Origin: Atrichornis clamosus
Taxonomy: Eukaryota; Chordata; Aves; Passeriformes; Menuridae
Assembly (NCBI GenBank): GCA_013400975.1
Contig: WBMZ01010917.1
Location: forward strand, 124,001 to 188,000
Reading direction: 5' to 3'
DNA: 64,000 nucleotides
Within the stretch, counting starts at the first letter, position 1. Each line of letters opens with the position of its first letter. The translations under genes were made by a program, and so were the position numbers. Under the pieces are notes generated by a model. The model was given only the letters and a program-made list of their open reading frames with translations. It did not search any database and was not told the DNA's origin. Shown in pieces: positions 1 through 11,400 of the stretch.

Positions 1-368
1 TCTCCTCTATCAAGACATACAGACATAAGTGAGACACAAGCTGAAATTCAAGTTTGCCCTGAAGCTGCAGTTGTGGTGTGTCATTTCTTTGCCCGTGTGC
101 ACACACAGAGCACTTTAGTCCTTAATTCCAGGTGGGCAAGGACCTCCCCATCTGTCTGTGTAACCTGCACGAACTGATTGGTGACAATGGACTAACCTGA
201 GACAAGGAGACACAAAGAACACCAAGTCCCCTTCCTGGCTAAGCACTGGCCGATTTTTAAAGGAGTTTTCCAGATGGAAATATTAGATAGTCTCAAAGAG
301 TCTCCTAAATAGCCCCTGCTGAGCTTAGGCTGATTGAAAGCCACTACTTGTACCTTGAGCAGCATCCA

Positions 369-1398
369 GATGTTGATGCAACCCAGAAAGGCAAATCCTG
401 GGCTGTGTCAAAAGCAGTGTGTCCAGCAGGTCAAGGGAGGGGATTCTGCCCCTCTACTCTGCTCTGGTGAGACCCCACCTGCAGTGCTGCATCCAGCACA
501 GGAAGGACATGGACCTGTTGGAGTCAGTCCAGAGGAGGCCACTGAGGCCATTGCAGGGATGGAGCCAGGAAAGGCTGAGAGAATTGGGATTGTTCAGCCT
601 GGAAAAGAGAAGGCTTTGGGATAACCTATTTGTGGCCTTCCAGTACTTGAAGGAAGCCTTCAAGAAAGATGGCGAGGGACTTTTGACAAAGTGTGAGAAT
701 TAAATATATGTAGGTAACCAAGACAGTCAAAATCCACAGCTGAAGTGAAAAGAGTAGATTTATTCCCTTACCACGCAGGCAGAATGGGGACACATACACG
801 ACTAAGCTTATTCCATCTTAGCAGGGGCAAAAAGCACTCAGGATAACCTCCAAGCTTCTTATCTCTCCTTCTCCCAGCAGGGAGGCCCAAGCCTGTGAAG
901 AACACCTTTAAAGTTTTTTACAGCATTCTATTATCTTCTGCAGAACTTCCACCTCTCAAGACAGACAGAAAACAACCCAAAGCAAACACAACATGTGAAA
1001 TTTACCACACTGAATATTCTTAGCATCCCCCAGCTGCAGGGTCATCTTGAGCAAAACCAACTCTATTTTTCCCTCCCCACCAAATCTTCTGCTTTCAACC
1101 CTTTTCTCCCCACACAAGGGCATGTAGTGACAGGAAAGGGGGGAATGGGTTCAAACTGAAAGAGAGTAGGTTTAGATTAGATATTAGAAAGAAGTTCTTT
1201 ACTGTGAGATTGGTGAAACACTGGCATAGGTTGCCCAGAGAAGCTGAGGCTGCCCCATCACTGGAAGTGTTCAACACCAGGCTGGATGAGGTTTTGAGCA
1301 ACCTGGTCTAGTGGAAGGTGTCCCTGCCCATGGTAGGAGGTTGGAACTGATGATCTTTAAAGTCTCTTCCACCCTAAACCATTCTGTGATTCTATGAA
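369..1398 (+). mobile_element. CR1 LINE 3' part, split by an LTR insertion
   Basis: CR1 sequence from the region before the 3' UTR (caggaaggacatggacctgt, ggctgagagaattgggattg) runs from about 369 to 691. It resumes at about 1115 with ggcatgtagtgacagg and continues to the typical end gtgattctatga. The two halves are adjacent in the CR1 consensus, so 692-1114 is a later insertion. Confidence 0.85.
692..1114 (-). mobile_element. Solo LTR (endogenous retrovirus) nested in CR1
   Basis: A 423-bp block begins TGTG and ends CACA and interrupts a CR1. The flanks are CAAAG (687-691) and CAAGG (1115-1119), a 5-bp target duplication with one mismatch. No internal retroviral genes are present, so it is a solo LTR left by recombination. 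Minus orientation is suggested only by an AATAAA on that strand near the far end. The 5-bp duplication would suit an ERVL-like family. Confidence 0.7.
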
Positions 1399-2442
1399 CC
1401 TCCTGGGTAGCAAATCTGGAACTTCACAGAGAACAATCCATGTGGGACTTTCTGCAGAATCAAGAAAACTGAACACAGATGAGATGGTTTTAGATGGCCA
1501 GTGGAAACTGTTCCTTTAGAAGCAAAAATGATCAGGTAGGACAGCTTTTGCATGTGGTGAAGAGAGATGAAGATATTTTGTATGCTCTCTAAGGTTCTCA
1601 ATATGGATAGAACATGCATTTGCTTGAGACACGACACAGGGTGATGGACCAGGTAGATACAGGAATTTAGTAGAGAATGTTTTGGGGAAATCTCACTGAG
1701 TCTATCTTAAAATACCACTGCAAGAATCCTCACAATGCAGATTTCTCTCACCATCTGGACAACTGTCTTGTTCAAAAGATTTGTTTTCCCATGTGAACAT
1801 TACTTTATGCAAAGATTTTACAATAATCTTTAGACATGGTTTTTATTTTGTTTTGTTTCTAACAAACTAATCACTAGCCAATGACAGGTAAAATAGGAGT
1901 GGGGGTTGTCCCTTTTCCAAACAATGACTGTCTGGACCTAAAATTCTAAGCATTCTGGTAATTTCTATGCCTTCATCTCATGAACACTGATACCATTACA
2001 CCTCCGCAAACAAACAAACAAATAAACAGAAAGACTCACTGTTATTTCAGGTACAAGGGACCTGTTTGCAAGGTTTGTGCAAAGCAAGGTCTTGATTTTG
2101 CATGTTACAGGTGCCTTCAGATTTAAAGCTTCATCCTTCACACTATTGCAGTTCACAGTGTTTCCTATGACCAGAAGACAAACCAAAGCAATTTCAGTCA
2201 CTGTGTGACTAACATGAATTTAGCAAGGTCACACGGTAGGTAAATGAGGTTTAGAAGGGGTTCAGAGGATGTTAAAGTTGCAGATATTTGGAGGAGTTTA
2301 GTTTGTCACATGCAAGGAGCAGTGCTGCTCAGTGGCAGGAAGCAAAATGTGTGCTAGTCCAGAGCAGTCAGCAGAGAGTAGGAGCAACCAGGGGGTAATT
2401 GTATGATAATTTCATGGTATTCTTCTTTCTCTTGATCTGTAG

Positions 2443-2487
2443 GGTCTACCTGGAAATCCAGGGGAAAGAGGACCTCCTGGAAAACCT
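2443..2487 (+). CDS. COL22A1: COL22A1 exon 1 of 22 in window (45 bp)
   Basis: Five Gly-X-Y triplets ([15 protein letters not shown]) lie between ctgtag and gtatgt. This is the end of a triple-helical domain just before a non-collagenous break. No earlier COL22A1 exon is found in 1-2442. Confidence 0.9.
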
Positions 2488-5400
2488 GTATGTAACTTCA
2501 CTTCAGTACTACCTTTTAACTCAGTTTCCACCTGTACACCTCACCTCAGAAGTGCACTTGGCTGCTTTCCCACTGTAGCTTTTCCCAGCAGAGCAATGGG
2601 AAAAACACTAAAACCCACTAAGGGGTTATGGCTTATCTGTGATGGCTTTGGAATGGTATGAAAATAACTGGATATTCTGCATGTAAATAAAAGCCAAAAT
2701 TTTAAAGGCACTTTCTTAGTACTACTGTGCAATACCCTCGGCAAGAACTCATCTCAGGAGTGATGAAGTGCACAGGGAATGTAGGGTGGGAAGTACAAGT
2801 TTGGCCCAGTGAGTCCAGCACTGGACAAGGGAAAACAGTGAGAATCCTGGAGCATGTTCCAGAAAAATTCTTATGTCCTGATGTCTCTTAAATTTTCCTG
2901 AGATAATGAATTTCTCATTCCACAGGGTTCCCCACCCCTGCTCTCTCCAGAGGACATAAATCTGCTAATAAAGGTAATCAGCCTTTGATGAGGTTGGCAG
3001 TTTATCTCTGTGCTTGATTCAGACCTGACTAAAACTCTGTGATGGGAAAGTGTCTGAACTACAAGTGCAAAAGATGTTTTTAAACACTCTGTATAAGCTC
3101 AAAACGTGCAAGTCTCCTACTTGCACTGGTATTGGGACAGGAGCTCACACTGGAGATCAAAATCCCATCCCCAGCAGTGAAATGACCTACAAAATTCTCT
3201 GTAACATCTCTGAGGCTTTCTCAGCTCTCTCTGAGGCATGCATTCCCAAGGACAAATAAACATCATCAAGCTGTATTATCTAAACCAGAAAATGGAAACC
3301 ATTTTAATAAAATGTCTGATTTTTTCACATACACCTTCAACAGTGACTAGAGTAATTTTGTACTGTGGGTGCAAAGTTAGTTTGCAATGTGAATCTAAAA
3401 GGACGAAGGTGATTAACCCCAGAAGCACCTGTGATTCAAAAGTGATGATCTGTCTGCCATTACTCTCCATGTAGAGAGTTGTCTGAGAAACAAGTCAGTC
3501 CTTGATAGATGTTGACTGGAAAATCTTTACAGATTTACATGGGTTGAGTTGCGAGTTTTTTAAGCAGTCTTGAGACCTGGCAGGAAATCCTTTTTTATTG
3601 ATTAAAAGAAAATAAAAAATTACCTTCTTTTGCCAACTACATTAACCAAAGGACCCTTTTAAGATTGTTACTCTGAAATTACTTCATTTAAGACCTACCT
3701 TTGTTTTGTGGAGGCCAGTATTGTTCTGGAGGTTTCACTGTAAGGTATTGCTTGGAATTTTTGATTTGGACAAGAGCAAGAGACTCATTCTTGGGCACAG
3801 GATGTCATTTTGGTGTTCTTTCATTTTCATCCTTTCCTTATATTATGGTTAAACACTTTTGTGGGTTTTTTTCTGTTTGGAATTTTCTCACTCCATGCTT
3901 GGTACAGAAAGCAGCACTTTGAAATCCCAATGAAATTGGGGCTCTGCTGTTAGGGGTGTTTCTCAAGCACTTACACTGCAAGCAGATAAAAGTGTATGTA
4001 GGGACCGAGACTCAGTTTACCCCACAATTTTGCAACGGATCATTGGCAGAGTTGGGTGCAGTAGCAAGGGCTCCTGACTCTCCTGATGATCTGTTTTGTG
4101 CTATGCTCTCTCTTATGGACAGAGTTGCCTCCCCTTCTGCTGAGGGGAGTCTGCCTTTGAAATGGAAATGTCATACACGGTGTATTTAATTTACTGAGGA
4201 TGTCTGAAATGTAAAGACTACTGAGATGGAGGAAGTTTTGGAAGGAGGAGGGCAGTGATTTTCCCTGATAAAATTTGGCCAGGACACTGTGACATTCTCT
4301 TGGTCTCCACAAACTCCAATGGATGAGTTCTCCTTGGCCATGCTGGCTGCTGAATACAGTTTCCCCTGCAGAACACCTTTTCTGACATAGTGCTGAAACA
4401 GATCTTTCCCTAGAAATCTGTTCTCTAAGCAGTAACTCAGCTTTTACAAACTGGAGCAGACACAGTTTTCTAGTAGCCTTGTAGATTCAAACAAATGGTT
4501 TTTTTTATAGTCTTGCTAGTCTCTCTGACCTCCCCATCTGGAAGAGACTTTTCCGTTGGCTTTTTGATCCTGGATGACCAGTTAGGAACTAGAACTGGTA
4601 GGAAACTCCCAGTGGAAGCATGTGTGAACTCAGCTGCTAACCCTCACTCTGCTTTACACTGCCTTCATTTTGGTTCTTTAAGGCAAATTCACCCCAATCC
4701 TGAGGTAAAACAGCAAAGGTTTAGGTGTTATAACAGCACCAGAGTGCTGCATTCATAGTGGGTGTCTGTAGGGCCTGCCAAGTGCCTGCAGTCTGTTGCT
4801 GATGTGTTTCTCCATGTTCTCTCCCAGGATGTGTGCAGTGAGTGCCCTCCTGGCCCACCAGGACTGCCAGGCATCCCAGGTTTCAAAGGCGATAAAGGTC
4901 TCCGAGGACCACCAGGGAGAGATGGCCAGGATGGGAAAATGGTAAGAGAGCTGGGGAAGTGGCCATGCCTTGGATTGGGCATAACCTTGTTTTTCTATTT
5001 ATATAGTTGATGGCTTCTTATAAGATTATTTGGTTGTTTGGGTTTTTTTTTTTGTTTGTTTGTTTTTCTTTTTTTTTTTTTTTTTTTTNTTTTTTTTTTT
5101 TTTTTTTTGGTCAACAACTGGCTGAATCTTTTTTAGAGGCCTGTGGAGTCGATGGTCCAAACTAGTTCTTACCTCTACCTCTTCTGCACTGCAGGGCATT
5201 GCTGGTCCCAGAGGTCCTGCAGGCCCACCTGGCCTCGATGGCCCAAAGGTTGGTTGGTTTTCTTCAGCTGTCTAATGGAAACTTCTTGGTGGCTAGTTAG
5301 TCACACTAATTAGTCTGGGAACAGGTTGCCTAGAGAAGCTGTGAATGCCCCATCTCTGGAAATCTTAAAGGCCAAGTTGGATGGGGTTTTTAGCAACATA

Positions 5401-8400
5401 ATTTAGTGAAAGGTGTCCCTGCCCATGGCATGAGGGACTGTTTCACTTAAATGGTGTCTTCTGTCATCCCTTTGTTCACACACAGACATGCAGACACATG
5501 GACACGCACACATCTAAAGGCCCTGACTCTTGATGTTGAATTTCATTATAATAGTGTTCTAATGATGGATAAGAGAGTCAGTTTCAACACAAATCAGGTG
5601 AGGAAGAAATTAAAGCCTCAGCAGCAGCCACCTGGAACCACTTAAATTTAGGCTGATGCAATGGGCTCCAAATGCCCCACCTGCCATGGTGGTCTTACCC
5701 ACAGACTCCGAATATTTCCTGAAACACATTACAGGAAGAACTCCTTGTTTCCACTATATGCTCCTGCCTGTGGTCTAGGAACACAGGCCAAAGTAAAACT
5801 TCAATTGTCTGAAGTATTCAAAAGATGTCACATTTCAAGCATTTCCCATGAAGAGGTCTGTCATCAGTCTGCTCACAGTGCCAGTGTCTGGTCACAATTA
5901 AAACCTTTACAACTGCCTAATGTGAAATAAACCAAAACAAATCAATGGAGGGAGAAAAAAGGTGATTTAATGATGGACCACAGTTTCCTGCAGACATCCC
6001 TTCACTACTGACCTGCTGCCTAAAATAGCTCCTGCTATTTTAACATCTTTGTATTTGCACTTGTTAGAGTTCAGGACAAGCTAATAGAGATTCATGAATT
6101 AATTTTATATCTTGCAATTAAAAGTGTGGTGGGGAGAGCAGCACAATCTCAAAAGTAAACATAGAATTGATCAAAATGAAAGTATGTTCCAGGATAAAAT
6201 TTACAAGGGAATTAGTAACCCATAAAGCCAATAACTGGCAGAAATGCCAAGCAGTCGGAGACATGCCACATCCGCTGCTTTCTTACGTGTTATGCGAAAG
6301 TAGAGTTATAGGCAGCAAGAATGGATGTTTATGTGAGATAAAAGGACAAATGTTAAACTGTACATGTGCATAAAGTAAAATCAAGTAATTGATAAGTAGT
6401 CTAATTTGAATTAAATAAAAAGAGTTTGCAAAAGCAAAAAGTATTGTAAGACCTCTGGGAAGATGCAAACACAAAGACAGTCTTTGTGACTCCTTTCTAC
6501 AACATAGGGTCCTTGTGGTGGAAGACCCAAACTGCTCTGCACTTTTGACTATGTGGTATATTGTCCTTACCAACACCATCCAAACTATTATGTCCCACTC
6601 TGAAACAGAGCACTAGAATTGCAGATCATTGCTCATAAGCAGCTTCATTCCTTCTGACCATATGAATTAATTCTCTTTTTATTAATAAATAGCAACCCTC
6701 TATCTCCTCCTTGTCTCCTAGCTCCCATGTATTAAATCAGTGTATTATTTCCATGGCCAGCAATTCACTAATGTTCTGTGCATTGTTCATGCCTTGTTCA
6801 ACACCACCTCAGTAATTTTCACTGTCTTGTCTGACTGTTAAGCACTGATAACACAGACATGTACATTTGAGTTGGCTGTCTCTGTCCTGTGTCTTTAGGG
6901 CAGAAAGAGAAAGAGAGAGAGAGACAAAGAGGGGAGCACTTTTTGGGTATGAATTTTCCGGCTGCACCTTAGAAACGCTGTTTTTATTGCTGTGGTCCCT
7001 GAAGGATGAGGAGACTACTAGCTCACACTGTGGACACCTTTGTTGAGCCAGATGAGTCCTTATCAAGATGTGATTTAGTAAGGTTCCTATCAACCTGCCT
7101 GCTTTTTAAGGATGTGTAATTCCTCTTTATGCCTATGAGACTAAAACATTAAAACACCAGCTATGCTGGCTCTGCTCAAAGGCCATTTTTCACATATATT
7201 CCTGTCTCCAGCACTGGTAGTGAAAGTCTAGAGAAGAATTTAAGAGGAGGGCAAAGAGGGCTCAGTCCTAATTCTGGAGTTTTATTCTCAAATGTCCAAA
7301 TGCTTTATGAAATAGGTCAAAAAGCTGTCACAACACTGAATCTAACTGACTTTCAATGGCTCTTTTTTATTACCAGGGTGCCAAAGGAGACCGTGGTATG
7401 ACTGGGGAAGTAGGAGAAAAAGGTGAACAGGTAAAAAGAGGGTGTGCCTTCCAACAGTGCTGTCATTGTGATTGTTCCCTCATCAGTAACTCCTGTGATG
7501 CCTGTAGGAGAATACCTTTCTCAGAGGCACAGCAGGAAAACGGGAGTTCTTCATCACTGACAAACCACAAATGGGCTGTGCCAAGGAGTGGAACCATAGC
7601 AATCCTCCACAGACTTCCATCCTCATCTCCAATAAAAACTTCCCAGTTCTCTGCATTACCTAACCTTTATTCATTTCCTTGGATAATCCCTAGATGATAT
7701 CCTGGAGTTCAGGTGCCTTTGGGTTGAAAAAGCCAGTGTTTGTCTTAGATGATGAATGTAAGGATGACCTCTTTTAGGAAGGACTGAGATGCCTCAGGAA
7801 AGAGGACAATGGTCCAAATCAGAGCAAACTTTCATAGTTAATTTTGCCAAGGGCTGAGTCACTGGTTTAAGGTGCAATTCAGCAACTGTTCAATGACATT
7901 TGTAGGGTAATTTAAATAGGTTTGGTTTCCTGACTGACCTCCTGTCTTGTGCAACTCCACAATATCTCTTCTCATCTTCCATCAGCATAGACTAAAATAC
8001 ACATTGGAAAAAGTACACCTAAAATTTAACTATATTATTTCTGAAATGCACACTTTGAAAATCAAGGTTTTACTTTAAAAAACCATGGTTCTGTATTTCT
8101 TTCTAACCTGCTCTCTGTAAATTGACTCATTTTGATGTTACTTCACAATAATCACCAGTTAACTTTTATACAAGTAGATATGTGACTAATGCATAAAGAA
8201 AATCTGTGTTTTCACTCTACAGGGCCATCCTGGAATGCCTGGCTTCTCAGGGGCTCCTGGAAACCCTGGACCACCTGTAAGTTCCTCTGTTGCAAAGATG
8301 GCCCTGTACTTTACTTACTAATAAAGGGTGTTGCAAGCTCCATGTGGTAGAAAGGACCATTCCCATCTGTCTGTGCATTGAATTTGCATATTCCAGTGGG

Positions 8401-11400
8401 TTCCTAATGCTCCCCTGAGTGTGATTAAGTTCCCCTCTCATTATAATTGCCATTTAGTATGTTGGCCACTTTTCACTGATTGTTTCAACTCACTGTGTAA
8501 ATTGTTTTTAAGCTTCAGTTGCTCTCTTTATACAACACTAAGATGATGATGAAAACTCTCCCACAGGGACTATTTAGTACATATATGGGTGCTTTCCTGT
8601 ATGTGGAGTAAGTTGTTAGACTAGAACTAGTAGATCTAAGAGCATTTTACCTCTCAATTTGACACATTGGTATGAGACTGGATTTTAACCATATGATGTG
8701 AGCTACTTTCATATGATGTGAGCTACTTTTGAATTAAAAAGCCTTTAAATATGTCCCTCTCCATCACAGTCCTCCTCATTCTTAGTTGTGCTTTCTCCAT
8801 GAATTCAATTGTGCTTCTTTGTATTTGGAAAGGGGTGACAGTGCAAAATGAGGGCTGAAATAACCTCCTGCTAGTGATATTTCCACTTTACACCCTTCAA
8901 GTTTTGGGATTCTTTCTGAGTGAGGGACTTTTCTCTCCAAACCGTCTTTCTTTGCCCATAGTCATCACTGCTCATATTGCTGCTTAGAGTGCAGTTTGGT
9001 TCTGCCACCTTCATCTGTTCTGGGGATCAGCACAGTCTGAATTTACATTGCACTGACTAAATGGCAGGACATACTAGAAAAGAGGATTAGATTAAAATTC
9101 CCTATTCAGATGGTAGCAGTGCCTAAAGGATACTGGATGCTTTGCCACTGGGACAACGTGGATTTGCTTTGTGGGTCATTTGAGCTTCTGTGAGCATTAT
9201 TTTAGGAGAAGTTAATAACAGACACATTTGCTGTGTCTCTATTAACCTAATGCTGCTACAGCCATAGAGTGATACCCGTGGGATGGAAACACTTAAAATT
9301 TTCCTATGAGATCCTCTGAATAGAGTCACAGCTGAAGGAAATGTGCAGAGTAAAACTGATCCTGTCAAAGCAGAGCAAAATGTGATGTCCTCTAGACAAT
9401 TTTTTTGTTCAACTTTTGGTGACTTTTCCCTCTGTCCACATTGACTTGTGGCTCCGGGATTTTGTCTGCCACAGAGTGTGCTTCATAATTTCTGTTCTCC
9501 CATAATTGCTGTTCTTTAGAGTTATTTTTGTCAAGATTGGCTTTTTCCTATTTGTCCCCTATTTTCAGAAGGAAGAGCCAAGACCAAACTCAAATATCTG
9601 ACTATTTCTGGCTTTGGAGGCTGATTGAGTGCAGAGGCTGGTGCTGCTTTTCAGTGACAAATGAGAAAATTGAATGAATTGTTGAACTGAGTGACTAAAG
9701 GAAACTCCAGAGTTGCCAGCTGTGGTAGGGAATGTGTTGACAAACATACACAATGCATTAAACATTCACGTTGATTCTGCTTTATTTTGTTTAGGGATCA
9801 GATGGGGCACCAGGACCCATAGGACCAGCAGGAAACCCAGGAGACATAGTAAGCTCTAAGCTCTGTGCTTCACCACTGGCTTCACCTGTGTTTGGGTCTG
9901 TGAAGTAAAGCAGAGCAGGAACCCATGTAATGTCCTTTGAAAGCTCCCCAAAATATTCAGCCTGTATGAACTCTACACCTGCAACTAGAACCTCCACAAA
10001 CAACCATAGATTATTTTGTTCTAGCTTTCGGTTTTTTTACTCACCAAATGAAACTCCAAATTAGGCAGATCATGATCCAGTCCATGGGACCTTTGTGGAG
10101 ATTTTTGTATCTCTTGTCTGTCTGTCCTTTCTGTTAACATCTCTTACCCTCTAGAATACAGGATTACCAAATATATTAGGATGCTTCATGACCTAGGCTA
10201 TACCTCAACTGTGTGTGGGGATGATCAAAATATAACCAGCAACCTGTTGAGAGATGTCACAGCACAAACTCCTCAAATGCCAAGGCCTGACACCATTCCC
10301 TGGCCCTACCAAAAATACCAGTACAGGTGTAAACTTTGAGAAGCCTGTGCAGAATTTTGCTACTGCTGTTTCATTTGAAGAGTTTTCAGATGTTACTTTA
10401 TGGTAATGCATCAGAAAACCCTGGGAGAGAAAGGTAATCTGATTGATGCTAACTTCAGGTTGAAAAGTTAAAAATGAACCTTCCCTGAAGAATGCACGCT
10501 GTTGAGTTGGAACAGTTTAAGACTGTGTAATTCTGTGATTAATTTCTAGAGCAAGGCTTCCTAAGGAACAAGGTGCCTTTTGCAGATCCGTTTCACAAGC
10601 TGAACTTCATCATAAGTGAACAGCCATCTGATGGCTGTTACGAAAACAGTGAGCACTCTCAGCAGAGAGGCCAGAGACGAGACGGACAGGCTGGCTGAAA
10701 TTCCATTTCCATTCCACGCTGTGAAAGAGCTGGGATGCTACTGTCCAGTCCTGTGGAGTAAGGGGACTTCTTAGGACAGTCAGCAAGGCACTTCTTGTAG
10801 CTACTCATTTAATAGGTATAAAATATAGATCTACTTCCTTGCTGGACACCTCATCCAAGAAGTTAAGGATGAAATATTAAATATAATTAAACTTCAGGAA
10901 AAATTACTAGTGATTTCAGTGGTTTCTCAATTTGTAAGAACTCATAGATAATACTGAATTTTTTATGTGAAAAGAGCTGTTCAGTCTAATCTAGAAGGAG
11001 TTCAAAGAAACTTCATAGACTGTGTGACATGGGCTACAAGACCAGCTTCTCACTGTTGTCCCTTGTCACACTGTGTGTGTGATAAATCTTCATCTGATAG
11101 AAGCTTCTGAGGAGCTTGTCTGACCTGTGGTGTTGGTTCTTTCCTTCCAGGGCAAAGATGGTCCCCCAGGTCCACAGGGCCCACCGGGGCTGCCTGGACT
11201 TCCAGTGAGTGTGATTAAGCTTCTTCTAATTCAGTGCATTAAACTATTCTTACACACATAGGTGTGCAAAACAAAGAGGTGACACTTTTGAGGTGCTTTG
11301 AAAGCTGTGCATGGTCTTAATGGTGTCTCTTGTGCTGACTCAATGTCCTTGGTCCAGGACAGTGTAGGTGCTGTATTTGATCACTTTGATTTAAAGAGTT

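Larger units (their letters stand above)
1..2442 (+). other. COL22A1 intron (partial) upstream of the first exon in window
   Basis: Apart from the split CR1 and its LTR, no collagen exon, RNA gene or other element is recognised here. The stretch 1400-2442 is unique AT-rich sequence with a small CAAA-rich run near 2008-2030. Confidence 0.6.

Noticed and set aside
414..703. Overlapping plus-strand frames of 94-96 codons
   Set aside because: Both are decayed CR1 LINE sequence, not a host gene.
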